Part shown: piece by piece, positions 20,682 to 30,581 of the stretch
Position numbering within the stretch: position 1 is the stretch's first letter
Layout of the letters: every line of letters starts with the position of its first letter
Assembly (NCBI RefSeq): GCF_031127805.1
Contig: NZ_JARXHW010000007.1
Coordinates: forward strand, 1-64,000
Origin: Thalassobacterium maritimum
GTDB lineage: Bacteria > Verrucomicrobiota > Verrucomicrobiia > Opitutales > Coraliomargaritaceae
Length of the DNA stretch: 64,000 nt
Reading direction: 5' to 3'
Translations under genes and position numbers: made by a program
Notes under the pieces: generated by a model
Seen by the model: the letters and a program-made list of their open reading frames with translations, nothing else
Database searches by the model: none
Told to the model about the DNA's origin: nothing

Positions 20682-22264
20682 TCGACAGTAATGGTGGCAT
20701 TGGGATGGCGCGCATCCACTTTGAATTCGATTTCGACGCTCTCATAGCCTGAGCGAGTGCCGCGCACTTTATAGACATCTGGAAAGAGTTTAAGTTCTTC
20801 TGTTTTGAAGCGATCGGGCGGCAGAACGCCAATGATGCTGACATAGGTGCGCTTATCGGATTTGATCGTCACATTAACTTCTTCGCTCTGCGCCTTAAGA
20901 CTGGCTCGAATACGGGCTTCTTCAGTGAGCTGACTGGGCGCTACATTACTAGGGCGACTGGACATGGCTTCATTAAAAAGCTTCGCCGCCAATGGGAAAC
21001 GCCCCTCTGAAATATATTTCTCAGCCGCCGTGATATTTTGACTATAACGAATATTAGCCAAATAAAGACTGGAGGCTTTTTCTAAGCCTGTGCGCGCCTC
21101 CTTGGAATCGGGCGCAATTGCAACGGCTTCTTTATAAAAATTACGTGCGGCTTCGTAACGCCCGGCGCGCAGTGCGTCGTAGCCATCACTGAGCAACACA
21201 TCCAGCCGTGCAGCTTTGTATTTTTCTTTGAGTTGAGCGAGGCGCGCCTCCTGCTCTGTAGAGGATTTAAGCTTTAAAGCAGCTTCTACGGAAGCGATGG
21301 CGCTGGAAAAGTCGGCCGCTTGCTCGGCAGTGAGTGATGCGTCGATCAGTGCTTGATACTCACGATCCAAGATGCGGGCTTCGAGCGAGGCGCGTTGATT
21401 GCGAATGAATGGGTTCTGGGGATTCTCGGCCGCGAGACGTTCCAGTTGCGCGAGCGCCGCCTCCAAGTCGCCGCTCGCTTCGAGCGCACGGATTGCTTTG
21501 ACTTCTTCAGCGATGCCCTCGAGTGCGGTCACCATGACGAGTCCCTCAGTTGCGGCGGCGTTGGCCGAATCGAGCTCCAAGACCGATTCGTAGGCCGTGC
21601 GTGCGGCAGTCAATTGATAGTCTTCCAGCGCCTGACTGGCCGCTTCCAGTAGGCCAGCAGTCTGTTGTAGCGCGCGCGCCTCCAGATCGCCCAGTATGGC
21701 GCTGGTCATTTCGAAGTCGTCGACACTGCGCTGATATTCCCCCGCGTTGAGCGCACGTAACGCAGTATTATACGTTTCCACCGCCTCACGGTAGGTGTTT
21801 TCAAAAGCGGACTTCAGATAATCAAGGCTTTGCAATTCTGCATAGGTGCTGTCATTGAGCGCACGCGCTTGATCGGCCAGCGCCAAGGCAGCCAATTGGC
21901 TCTCGGCACGTTGTACCACTGAGTTGTAGTGCAGCGCTGCATCCTCCAGTGCTCCCTTTTGCAGAGCGACTGCGCCCTTACTGGCGTCGCGCTTGAGGCT
22001 GGCGATAAAATCGAGCGAGACATCTCCCTGGCGCAAAGCTTCGGCTAGGTCTTGCTCGATCAGGCGATCGGCCTTCTCCGCCAACTGCCTTAGGTCAAAA
22101 TCAATTGCTTCGCTCGTGTTTTTGACTGCACTGCTCTCTGAATTTGCCTGCTCCGAGCCACTCGAAGCTCCCAAACGACTAAAAAGCAGTAGCAACAATG
22201 GTAGAACGATCAATGCCGCCAGTACCATGGCGACGATTACGACGGGTTTTTTATTGCGTGTCAT
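20663..22264 (-). CDS. Membrane-anchored TPR-like repeat protein
   Basis: A 533-aa protein. Residues 7-30 form one membrane helix (VVIVAMVLAALIVLPLLLLLF) with a basic start, so the body is probably periplasmic. From about 55 to 450 the sequence is alanine/leucine-rich helical repeats of the TPR kind (for example LEDAALHYNSVVQRAESQLA, YQLTAARTAYESVLELDSAN, GRYEAARNFYKEAVAIAPDS). The last 70 residues are beta-rich (VNVTIKSDKRTYVSIIGVLPP ... FKTEELKLFPDVYKVRGTRSGY ... NATITVECTEKL), similar in pattern to PEGA-like surface domains. It is first in the three-gene minus-strand group. The likely role is scaffolding at the envelope; the exact function is unknown. Confidence 0.8.
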   Translation of the reverse strand: MTRNKKPVVIVAMVLAALIVLPLLLLLFSRLGASSGSEQANSESSAVKNTSEAIDFDLRQLAEKADRLIEQDLAEALRQGDVSLDFIASLKRDASKGAVALQKGALEDAALHYNSVVQRAESQLAALALADQARALNDSTYAELQSLDYLKSAFENTYREAVETYNTALRALNAGEYQRSVDDFEMTSAILGDLEARALQQTAGLLEAASQALEDYQLTAARTAYESVLELDSANAAATEGLVMVTALEGIAEEVKAIRALEASGDLEAALAQLERLAAENPQNPFIRNQRASLEARILDREYQALIDASLTAEQAADFSSAIASVEAALKLKSSTEQEARLAQLKEKYKAARLDVLLSDGYDALRAGRYEAARNFYKEAVAIAPDSKEARTGLEKASSLYLANIRYSQNITAAEKYISEGRFPLAAKLFNEAMSSRPSNVAPSQLTEEARIRASLKAQSEEVNVTIKSDKRTYVSIIGVLPPDRFKTEELKLFPDVYKVRGTRSGYESVEIEFKVDARHPNATITVECTEKL

Positions 22265-22400
22265 AGATAAAATAGAGTGAAAGAATAATAGAACGCGTAG
22301 GCGGAATGGCCATTAGAAAAACGCGCTTCCCGATATCTTACTTTTAAGGGCTTATTCTTGCTTGCATGGGAGTGCAAAAAAAACAGCCTTGCGCCAATTT

Positions 22401-25400
22401 ATGCCAAAACGCACCGACATACAGACTATTCTTATCATTGGTTCCGGCCCGATTGTAATCGGCCAGGCCTGCGAATTCGACTATTCCGGCACTCAAGCTT
22501 GTAAAGCGCTGCGTGAGGAAGGTTACAAAGTGGTGCTGGTTAACAGCAACCCGGCCACGATTATGACCGACCCCGAGTTTGCCGATGTCACTTACATCGA
22601 GCCGCTTACGGTTGACGCCCTGGAGAAGATCATTCTCAAGGAAAAGCCAGACGCCCTGCTCCCCACCCTCGGTGGCCAGACGGGACTGAACCTTTCGATG
22701 GATCTGCACGATGCGGGCATTCTCGAAAAGTATGGCGTGCAAATGATCGGCGCCAAGCCGGAAGCCATCATCAAGGGCGAGGCGCGCGATATTTTCAAAC
22801 AGGCCATGCTTAAGATCGGCCTGGACGTGGCACGCTCGGCTACCGTCAATAACCTGGCGGACGCGCTCAAGGCGGCTGACGAGTTGATCGGTGACTTCCC
22901 CATCATCATTCGCCCCAGCTTCACGCTCGGTGGCTCTGGCGGCGGGATCGCTTATAATCGCGAAGAATATGAGCGCATGGTGCAAAACGGCCTCGATATG
23001 TCGCCCACCACCGAAGTGCTGGTCGAAGAGTGCTTACTCGGCTGGAAGGAATACGAGATGGAGGTCATGCGCGACCACAAGGATCAGTGCGTGGTCATCT
23101 GCTCGATTGAAAATTTCGACCCGATGGGCGTCCACACCGGTGACTCCATCACGGTGGCACCGGCCATGACGCTGACGGATAAGGAATACCAGCTGATGCG
23201 CGATGCATCCTTCGCATGTATCCGTGAAGTCGGCGTGGAAACAGGTGGCTCGAATATCCAGTTCTCGGTCAACCCCAAGAATGGCCGCATGGTCGTGATC
23301 GAAATGAACCCGCGCGTTTCGCGTAGTTCGGCGCTGGCGTCGAAAGCAACGGGCTTCCCCATCGCAAAGATCGCGGCTAAGTTGGCTGTCGGCTATAGCT
23401 TGGACGAGCTGCAAAACGACATCACGCGTGAAACTCCGGCCAGCTTCGAGCCGACGATCGACTACGTGGTGACGAAGATCCCTCGTTTCACATTCGAAAA
23501 ATTCATCGGTGCCGACACGACATTGACTTCTGCCATGAAATCGGTGGGCGAAGCCATGGCCATCGGCCGCACCTTTAAGGAGTCCTTCCAAAAAGCTCTA
23601 CGCTCGCTGGAAATCGGCGCCAAGGGCTTTGTCGGCCCGGCTAAATTTGCAGAGAAAATCACCGATATGCAGGCCATCCGCCAAGGCATCTCGATTCCAA
23701 CTTGCGAACGTGTCTTCTGGTTGCGCCACGCGTTACTCAATGGCATGACCGACGAAGAGATCTTCGAAGCCTGCGCACTGGACCCATGGTTCATCGATCA
23801 ACTCCGTCAGCTAGTCGACATCGAGCTCGAACTTTCTAAGAGCAGCCTGCCCAAGCTCGACGCGGAGCTCATGAAGAGCGCCAAGGAAGCTGGCTTCAGT
23901 GATGCGCTGATCGCGGATCTGGTCCACTCCAACCGCCAAGCGGTGCGCAAACGCCGCGAGAAGCTCGACGTGATGACCAACTATCGACTGGTCGACACCT
24001 GTGCAGCCGAGTTTGAAGCTTTCACGCCCTACTACTACTCTTCCTACGGCTCCGAGAATGAAATCTCAGTGACCGACAAGAAGAAGATCATGATTCTAGG
24101 CGGCGGCCCCAACCGAATCGGTCAGGGCATCGAGTTCGACTACTGCTGTGTGCACGCTTCCTTCGCACTACGCGAGGCAGGCTACGAGACCATCATGGTC
24201 AACTCCAACCCCGAGACAGTCTCCACCGACTACGACACCTCGGATAAACTCTTCTTCGAGCCACTCACACTCGAAGACGTGCTTGAGATTTACTATCAGT
24301 CCAAGTGCGATGGTGTGATCGTGCAGTTTGGCGGCCAAACTCCGCTCAACCTCGCCACCGAGCTAGAAGCTCACGGCGTGAACATCATCGGCACCTCGCC
24401 TTCGATGATCGACGCCGCCGAAGACCGTAACCTCTTCCGCGACATTCTCGACCGCGTCGGCCTCAAGCAGCCAGAAAACCGCATCGCTAACTCACTGGAG
24501 CAAGCCTACGAGCTAGCAGGTGAGATCGGCTTCCCGATCCTGCTTCGCCCCTCCTTCGTCTTAGGTGGTCGCGGCATGTTCATCGTCTACGACATGGACG
24601 AAATGAAGAAGATCGTGCGCGAAGTGTTCGACGTCGCTCCAGGCACTCCCGTGCTGCTCGACAAGTTCCTCGAAGATGCGTATGAGCTCGACGTAGACTG
24701 CATCTCCGACGGCGAGACCACCGTGATTGGCGGCATGCTGCAACACGTCGAATTCGCAGGTGTGCACTCCGGCGACGCCGCGATGGTCATGCCTCCGCAC
24801 ACACTCTCCGAGTCGATTCTAGAGACAGTTCGCACCGCGACCTACGCGCTAGCCAAAGAGCTGCAAGTGGTCGGCTTGATGAACATACAATACGCGATCA
24901 AAGACGACGAACTTTACATCATCGAAGTCAACCCGCGTGCCTCCCGCACCGTGCCCTTCGTGTCTAAAGCGATCGGCGTGCCTCTCGCGAAATTGGCCTC
25001 CCGCATCATGGCCGGCGAAAAGCTCGTCGACCTCGGCTTTACCGAAGAAATCATTCCTCCCTACTGGGCGGTTAAAGAGTCCGTCTTCCCCTTCAACCGC
25101 TTCCCTGGCGCTCCCATCATGCTCAGCCCGGAAATGCGCTCCACAGGTGAAGTTATGGGACTCGATAAGGACCTCGGTGTCGCCTTCGCAAAATCACAGA
25201 TGGCGGCCAAGCCTGCGCTGCCCGATTCTGGCGACGTCTTCATCAGCGTCAAAGACGGCGACAAAGAGCGCGCAGTCGGAATCGCCAAGGGACTCAGCGA
25301 GCTCGGCTTCGGCATTCTGGCCACAGCCGGCACAGGTAAGCTCTTCAAGGAAAACGGCATCGAAGTCAAAAACGTCTGCCGCCTGAGTGAAGGTCGCCCC

Positions 25401-25637
25401 AACGTGATTGACCTGATCAAGAACAACAAAGTTTGCCTGATCATCAATACACCGCAAGGCACCGTGCCACGTCAGAACGAAAACGAAATTCGCACCGAAG
25501 CGGTGAAGCACAATATCTGCATCATGACCACCATCTCGGCCGCCTCTGCAGCCGTTGACGGCATCAAAGCGATCCGCGAGAAAGGCTACGAAGTGCGCTC
25601 GATCCAAAGCTACAGCCAAGAAGCGAATCCAAAGTAA
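22401..25637 (+). CDS. carB: Carbamoyl-phosphate synthase, large subunit
   Basis: Makes carbamoyl phosphate from ammonia, bicarbonate and two ATP for arginine and pyrimidine synthesis. ATG 22401 (MPKRTDIQTILIIGSGPIVIGQ) is the family-standard start; the earlier frame opening at 22362 adds 13 atypical residues. Its 1078 aa match CarB. Two homologous ATP-grasp halves are visible: GSGPIVIGQACEFDYSG, NSNPATIMTD and EMNPRVSRSSALASKATGFP in the first; GGGPNRIGQGIEFDYCC, NSNPETVSTDYD and EVNPRASRTVPFVSKAIGVP in the second. The C-terminal MGS-like allosteric domain starts near residue 940 (VFISVKDGDKERAVGIAKGL). carA is not adjacent. A strong terminator follows 51 bases downstream. Confidence 0.97.
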   Translation: MPKRTDIQTILIIGSGPIVIGQACEFDYSGTQACKALREEGYKVVLVNSNPATIMTDPEFADVTYIEPLTVDALEKIILKEKPDALLPTLGGQTGLNLSMDLHDAGILEKYGVQMIGAKPEAIIKGEARDIFKQAMLKIGLDVARSATVNNLADALKAADELIGDFPIIIRPSFTLGGSGGGIAYNREEYERMVQNGLDMSPTTEVLVEECLLGWKEYEMEVMRDHKDQCVVICSIENFDPMGVHTGDSITVAPAMTLTDKEYQLMRDASFACIREVGVETGGSNIQFSVNPKNGRMVVIEMNPRVSRSSALASKATGFPIAKIAAKLAVGYSLDELQNDITRETPASFEPTIDYVVTKIPRFTFEKFIGADTTLTSAMKSVGEAMAIGRTFKESFQKALRSLEIGAKGFVGPAKFAEKITDMQAIRQGISIPTCERVFWLRHALLNGMTDEEIFEACALDPWFIDQLRQLVDIELELSKSSLPKLDAELMKSAKEAGFSDALIADLVHSNRQAVRKRREKLDVMTNYRLVDTCAAEFEAFTPYYYSSYGSENEISVTDKKKIMILGGGPNRIGQGIEFDYCCVHASFALREAGYETIMVNSNPETVSTDYDTSDKLFFEPLTLEDVLEIYYQSKCDGVIVQFGGQTPLNLATELEAHGVNIIGTSPSMIDAAEDRNLFRDILDRVGLKQPENRIANSLEQAYELAGEIGFPILLRPSFVLGGRGMFIVYDMDEMKKIVREVFDVAPGTPVLLDKFLEDAYELDVDCISDGETTVIGGMLQHVEFAGVHSGDAAMVMPPHTLSESILETVRTATYALAKELQVVGLMNIQYAIKDDELYIIEVNPRASRTVPFVSKAIGVPLAKLASRIMAGEKLVDLGFTEEIIPPYWAVKESVFPFNRFPGAPIMLSPEMRSTGEVMGLDKDLGVAFAKSQMAAKPALPDSGDVFISVKDGDKERAVGIAKGLSELGFGILATAGTGKLFKENGIEVKNVCRLSEGRPNVIDLIKNNKVCLIINTPQGTVPRQNENEIRTEAVKHNICIMTTISAASAAVDGIKAIREKGYEVRSIQSYSQEANPK

Positions 25638-25688
25638 GGAATCGCTAGCCCTTATATAATCGTCACTGCAGACAGAATTCAATCGACG

Positions 25689-25717
25689 GACTGCCTAACG
25701 AAAGTTAGGCAGTCTTT
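25689..25717 (+). terminator. Rho-independent terminator of carB
   Basis: GACTGCCTAAC (25689-25699), GAAA loop, GTTAGGCAGTC (25704-25714): a perfect 11-bp stem with a GNRA loop followed by TTTATGTTTAT. The start codon of the next gene (25718) is inside the T-rich tail. Confidence 0.9.
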
Positions 25718-28243
25718 ATGTTTATAAGAGTCTTACTACTTTTAGCAGCGATATGCTGCCTTAACGCATCCTCATGGGATATGATTGGAGGCATCGGCTG
25801 GGGCACAATCGGCTGGGACGAATGGGTGGCAGGCGATACTGCCAGCTTAATGGAACTGGAGGAATCGACTATATATGCTCCCGACGACGCGTCAGAGGGT
25901 CCTTACTTCACGACCTATACAGGCACAAACTATTCCTTAGAAGGTAGTGTTATATTCTGGGGGCTCGACGATTGGGTCAATGAAGACAGCTCGGAGCAGA
26001 GCTATGAAATCGAGTTGATCAATGCCCCTGCAAACCTACAGGTTCATCCAATAAACTCCAGCTACGAGAGCAAATACCTCATAAGCTGGACAGCTCCAAA
26101 CGTCCCCACAGCCACGGAGTATACATTTACAGTAAGTGTCACCATCTATTATGCTGAGGAAATCACCGAAGAGCTACAAGGCACAATCACTCTAACTGTG
26201 CTCCCCGCACTCCCCCATATATCCAACAGCAACCTACTCACACAGGGATTTCGCATCCAGGATGACCCAGAAGATATTTATGAGCTGCAACTAGAGGTGG
26301 GCGATCCAGATGAAAGCTCCAGCGCAAGTCAGCTGACACTGGAGACGCAAGATCCACGCTTCAGTTTTGAACGTGTCGTCACTGAGTATTGGTCGAATTG
26401 GGTCTTTGAATGGAACGATGCCTATCCAGCACCTCAGGTTTCCGAGCTCGTGCCACTACGCTTTTGGATGCGCGATCTGCATGACTCCCAAGAGCGTTGG
26501 ACACTGAGCGAGCAAGAGCTCATGATCTTTGGCTACGACTATGAACGGGCCCACATCGATGCGCCCGCCCCCGCCGAAGAAGCTTACTTCGGAAGTGCCA
26601 TAGAGCTGATGCAGCCACAGATCGGCCTGCCCGTGACCGCATTCATTCAGGAGGCAGACTCACGCCAGGTGCATATTTATGAGCAATCGGCTGCAAACGG
26701 GACCTGGCAACACACGCAAGCTCTAGTGAGCCCGGTAGAAGAGGTCGACTTCGGAGCCTCGATCACATCCTATGCAGACTTACTCGTCATCGCCGCCCCC
26801 GAGAGTGATTTTCCCCTAAACTGCCGAGTCTTTATCTATCAACGTGCCAGCGAAACGGGGCAATGGTCCCTGCTGCAAACCTTAATACCTGATAATGAAG
26901 ATCAAGCCGCGGCCTTCGGCGGCACAGTGGCCTTGGATCAGACGCCCATCGGCCCCAGCCAATATATTTACACACTGATGGTATCAGCCGACCAAGCACT
27001 CACAGATGATGTAGCGACCGGAGCCGTATGGGTCTACGAAGCCAGCGACACGAGCACCCCGGTGTTCAGTAAAACTCAGATTATCGTGCCCCACGACGCC
27101 GAAGAGGATGACTATTTTGGCTGGCCTCTAGCACTCCATGGTGAGCTCGCCGCGATCCCTTCTAACGAAGACGACGACCTCAGCAAAAACTCTGGCGCAG
27201 TCTACGTCTACCGACGCCAGACAAGCTCTGGACAATGGCAACTGGAGCAAAAGCTCAAGGCCGACGATGCCGACTACGACGATCTATTCGGCGAGCGTGT
27301 CGCCATCTCAGATCACGGCATATTTGTCTCCGCCTTCCGCAAGTGGCAAGGCAACACCCCGCTCGGGGCCGTTTATCAATTTGAGTATGAAGGCGGCACT
27401 TGGGCTCAAACACGCCGTATCCGCACGGTCGAAGAAGCAAGCATGGATGAATACATCCAATGGGACTACAGCGCATACCTGCGTCAAATATATACAGTCA
27501 AACACTTCGGCTCCTCCCTCATCGCCGAAGGCGACACAGTCCTCATCGCAGGACTGCGACAAGGCTACGGATGGACTGCGATGGATCGCTCCATGGTCTA
27601 TCAATTCGAATGGGACGAAAGTGCCAACGATTGGCAAGAAGTGCGCGCACTCTGCAGTCGCGATAGCGACCAGCCCGACAAGCAAGGTGACTTAGGTAAC
27701 AATTTTGGGAATGCACAAGCGCTCACAATGAAGGGCGACACCATTCTCGCAGGCGACCTCGGTCTGGACCTCACTGGCCTGCCCGACGCGGGGCGCGTCT
27801 ACAGCTTTGCCCGCGCAGTCTCCACTGCCACAGCGACCGCGGCAGACCAGCAAACGTTTTTCGCAATGCTGGCCAGCCAAGCGCCCGGGCAGAGTGCTCC
27901 CACCGACGATGCCGATGGCGACGGCTGGCTCAATATAGTTGAATTTCACAGTGGGACCGATCCGATGCTCGCCAATCCAGCTCCACTCAGCTCGACCCAA
28001 CATGTGGACTATCCACACTTACCCACCTTCTCCTTCCTCAGCTCACGGACGCACGCAGCAGCCCGCCCGCGGGTCATGTATTCACGCAACTTAGCGCCCG
28101 ATTCATGGGCCGAACTCCCCAACGCACGCTACCTGCCCGACCTCAAACTCGGCGACTCGATGCAAAAAACCATCGATCTCAGCCCCTACCAAATCGACGA
28201 ACAGCCACTTTTTCTACGCTTACAATATCCTATGGCCGAATAA
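25718..28243 (+). CDS. Secreted FG-GAP repeat protein with calcium-repeat C terminus
   Basis: An 841-aa protein with the signal peptide MFIRVLLLLAAICCLNAS. Residues 50-180 contain an Ig/cadherin-like region. From about 285 to 680 there are integrin-type FG-GAP blades: DAPAPAEEAYFGSAIEL, EEVDFGASITSYADLLVIAAP, AAAFGGTVAL, EEDDYFGWPLALHG, DYDDLFGERVAISDHG and NNFGNAQALTMKG, alternating with VYVYRR or VYQFE strands, which predicts a beta propeller. Near 730 DDADGDGWLNIVEFHSGTDP is a TSP3/EF-like calcium motif, and the last ~90 residues form a beta module like the C terminus of the giant protein at 652-7509. The likely role is cell-surface or exported adhesion. The start codon lies directly behind the carB terminator hairpin with no visible ribosome site; no better signal-peptide start exists. 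Confidence 0.85.
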   Translation: MFIRVLLLLAAICCLNASSWDMIGGIGWGTIGWDEWVAGDTASLMELEESTIYAPDDASEGPYFTTYTGTNYSLEGSVIFWGLDDWVNEDSSEQSYEIELINAPANLQVHPINSSYESKYLISWTAPNVPTATEYTFTVSVTIYYAEEITEELQGTITLTVLPALPHISNSNLLTQGFRIQDDPEDIYELQLEVGDPDESSSASQLTLETQDPRFSFERVVTEYWSNWVFEWNDAYPAPQVSELVPLRFWMRDLHDSQERWTLSEQELMIFGYDYERAHIDAPAPAEEAYFGSAIELMQPQIGLPVTAFIQEADSRQVHIYEQSAANGTWQHTQALVSPVEEVDFGASITSYADLLVIAAPESDFPLNCRVFIYQRASETGQWSLLQTLIPDNEDQAAAFGGTVALDQTPIGPSQYIYTLMVSADQALTDDVATGAVWVYEASDTSTPVFSKTQIIVPHDAEEDDYFGWPLALHGELAAIPSNEDDDLSKNSGAVYVYRRQTSSGQWQLEQKLKADDADYDDLFGERVAISDHGIFVSAFRKWQGNTPLGAVYQFEYEGGTWAQTRRIRTVEEASMDEYIQWDYSAYLRQIYTVKHFGSSLIAEGDTVLIAGLRQGYGWTAMDRSMVYQFEWDESANDWQEVRALCSRDSDQPDKQGDLGNNFGNAQALTMKGDTILAGDLGLDLTGLPDAGRVYSFARAVSTATATAADQQTFFAMLASQAPGQSAPTDDADGDGWLNIVEFHSGTDPMLANPAPLSSTQHVDYPHLPTFSFLSSRTHAAARPRVMYSRNLAPDSWAELPNARYLPDLKLGDSMQKTIDLSPYQIDEQPLFLRLQYPMAE

Positions 28244-28310
28244 GTACAGTCACTTAAAACCCTCAACTTGAAGAGAAAGACACTCTACAGCAAGATATCG
28301 AAGTATTGAA

Positions 28311-28328
28311 TGGGGTCGCTTAGCCCCA
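28311..28328. terminator. Small hairpin between convergent genes
   Basis: TGGGG (28311-28315) and CCCCA (28324-28328) with an 8-base loop lie between the FG-GAP gene and the GH3 gene, which converge here. The stem is short and lacks a T-run, so termination is only possible. Confidence 0.35.
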
Positions 28329-28379
28329 AAACGCCGCCCAACACCACTTAAAAAAACTATAAGCCTCTGCTTTTACTCT

Positions 28380-30542
28380 TTATTCTACTAGCTCTAAACT
28401 GGCGTTCAGATCGGCGTTTGAATCGAGGCCGGCATAGAAAGTAAATTGACCGGGTTCGATCGTGAGCTCGCCCTGACGGTTATAAAACCCGAGGCGCTTG
28501 GTGGGGATGCGAACCTGCACGACTTGGCTCTCTGCGGCGGCCAAAGGCACCCAAAGGTGGTGACATAGGAAACGGGTGGGACGCGCGAGGCTGGCGACGT
28601 GATCGTGCGCATAGAACTGGAGTAGGGCTTTACCCGCGCGTGGACCTGTGTTGCTAACACGCAGGGAAAGCTCAACCGTCTCTGCATCGCATGGATAGGA
28701 GGACGCGTTCACACTGAGCTCTGCGACTTCAAAGGATGTATAGCTCAAACCGTAACCAAATGGTAGGCTGGGCTGGTCGACTTGATCAATATAACCATTG
28801 GACCATGGGCGACCGGTGGTCTTGCGATTGTAATAGATCGGGATTTGCCCAGTGGCACGTGGGAAGGTGATGGGCAAATGTCCACGGGGATCGTGGGCAC
28901 CGGTCAGGGCATCAAACACCCCTGGGCCGGCTTGCACACCGCCGTGGAAGCTGTAGAGCACGGCATCGGCACAGCGCATGACACGCTCAATCAACAAGGG
29001 GCGACCGGCTGTGATGACGACGGTTAAGGGCAGCCCGATCGCGGCCAGTGATTCGACATACTCGACTTGCCCGGGCGGCAGGCTGAGGTCGGAAACACTA
29101 AAATGCTCACCGCCACGTGAGCTATCCTCTCCGATAAAGACTACGATTTGGTCGATCTGGTTGGACTTATGATTGTGCGCCATGGCGAGACCTTGATCCA
29201 TCAAGGCGGGATCGTGGGTCACGTAAGCCTCACTCCCCCACTCGGCTGCAAATGCGGCTTGATAGGTCGTGACATCGCCGGGTTGGCCATCCATCGACCA
29301 GGTACCCAAGAGCGGAGCTTGTGCGTGCAGCAAGGGACCGGTGAGCAATGTCTTTCCACTGCTGCGCTGGAGTGGCAAGGTGGCGGCTCGATTCTTTAAG
29401 AGCACCGCACTTTCGGCGACTGCCCGGCGAGCCAGCGCTTGATCGGAAGCGTGAATCTCGAGCGCTTCGGGTTCAACAGGCGTGTAAGGATCTTCGAACA
29501 AGCCATACATCAACTTGACTCGTAAGACACGGCGCACGGCGTCATCCAAGCGCTCTGCAGAAACGGCCCCGGACTCTAACAGCGACTCCAAAGAGTCTAA
29601 GAAGCAGCGCGTCACCATCTCCATATCCATACCAGCGCTGAGCGAAATACGTGCGGCCTCGCGATGATTGGCGGCGATACCGTGCGAGATGAGCTCTTCT
29701 ACGGCTGCCCAGTCACTGACTACAAAACCGGCAAATCCGAGTTCTTCTTTCAGTAATTCGGTAAGCAAGCGGTGGCTGCCAGAGGTGGTCTCACCGTTGA
29801 GCTCGTTGAATGAGCTCATCACAGTCATACAGCCACGATCCAGCACTTCGCGGAACGGAGGCATATACACATTGCGCAGACTGTGCTCAGTAATTTCTGT
29901 GGTCTCATAATCACGTCCGCCTTCGGAAGCTCCGTAACCAATAAAATGCTTCGCACAAGCGACTACGCGCTTGGATTGCTTCATTTGTTGCAATTCTGAA
30001 CCTTGGTAGCCTTCGACGGCCGCGGCCCCGAGTTGTCCGGTCAAGTATGGGTCTTCGCCATAGCCTTCGACCACACGTCCCCAGCGAGGGTCACGTGCGA
30101 TGTCGATCATGGGAGAAAATGTCCAATGCACTCCACGCGCGGAAGCTTCACGTGCAGCAGCAGTAGAGCACTCTTTGACTAGCTCAGTATCCCAAGCGCA
30201 GGCTTGCCCGAGTGGCACCGGCATGACTGTACGGCAGCCGTGTATAATATCTCGCCCGTAAATCATCGGGATGCCTTGCGGGCTTTCTTCAACTGCGATG
30301 CGTTGCAGTTCATTTAAATCGGCGACGCTCAAGGCGATCTGCTTCTCATTGCCCGCAAATGCAGTGGATGCGAGGATCAAGGACCCCACACGCCCAGCCC
30401 GGATGCGTGACTTGAGCTCCTCCAAATTTTCACATTCGGCCTTTTCTTGAAAGAGCTGCCCAATTTTCTCTTCCACGCTCAACATGGCAAGAATCGCATC
30501 AACGCGTGCTTCAATCTTAGGGTTTAATAATGTCTCTTTCAT
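28380..30542 (-). CDS. Glycoside hydrolase family 3 (beta-glucosidase-like)
   Basis: A 720-aa enzyme releasing terminal beta-linked sugars, probably glucose or xylose, from oligosaccharides. No signal peptide is seen, so it is probably cytosolic. The (beta/alpha)8 domain spans about 10-350, with GIPMIYGRDIIHG, RDPRWGRVVEGYGEDPYL, KHFIGYGASEGGRDY and the nucleophile Asp277 in VVSDWAAVEE. The alpha/beta sandwich domain spans 370-590 (VVFIGEDSSRGGEHFS). A fibronectin III-like C-terminal domain ends it (NTGPRAGKALLQFYAHDHVA). It lies 39 bases after the GH42 gene in one minus-strand operon, so galactosides and glucosides may be processed together. Exact substrate specificity cannot be read from the sequence. 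Confidence 0.93.
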   Translation of the reverse strand: MKETLLNPKIEARVDAILAMLSVEEKIGQLFQEKAECENLEELKSRIRAGRVGSLILASTAFAGNEKQIALSVADLNELQRIAVEESPQGIPMIYGRDIIHGCRTVMPVPLGQACAWDTELVKECSTAAAREASARGVHWTFSPMIDIARDPRWGRVVEGYGEDPYLTGQLGAAAVEGYQGSELQQMKQSKRVVACAKHFIGYGASEGGRDYETTEITEHSLRNVYMPPFREVLDRGCMTVMSSFNELNGETTSGSHRLLTELLKEELGFAGFVVSDWAAVEELISHGIAANHREAARISLSAGMDMEMVTRCFLDSLESLLESGAVSAERLDDAVRRVLRVKLMYGLFEDPYTPVEPEALEIHASDQALARRAVAESAVLLKNRAATLPLQRSSGKTLLTGPLLHAQAPLLGTWSMDGQPGDVTTYQAAFAAEWGSEAYVTHDPALMDQGLAMAHNHKSNQIDQIVVFIGEDSSRGGEHFSVSDLSLPPGQVEYVESLAAIGLPLTVVITAGRPLLIERVMRCADAVLYSFHGGVQAGPGVFDALTGAHDPRGHLPITFPRATGQIPIYYNRKTTGRPWSNGYIDQVDQPSLPFGYGLSYTSFEVAELSVNASSYPCDAETVELSLRVSNTGPRAGKALLQFYAHDHVASLARPTRFLCHHLWVPLAAAESQVVQVRIPTKRLGFYNRQGELTIEPGQFTFYAGLDSNADLNASLELVE

Positions 30543-30581
30543 AGTATAAATGATACGCTCACTGAAATGAACCCGATCGTA

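Noticed and set aside
22362..22400. 13-residue extension of carB
   Set aside because: CarB proteins typically begin MPKRTDI; the extra residues have no counterpart.
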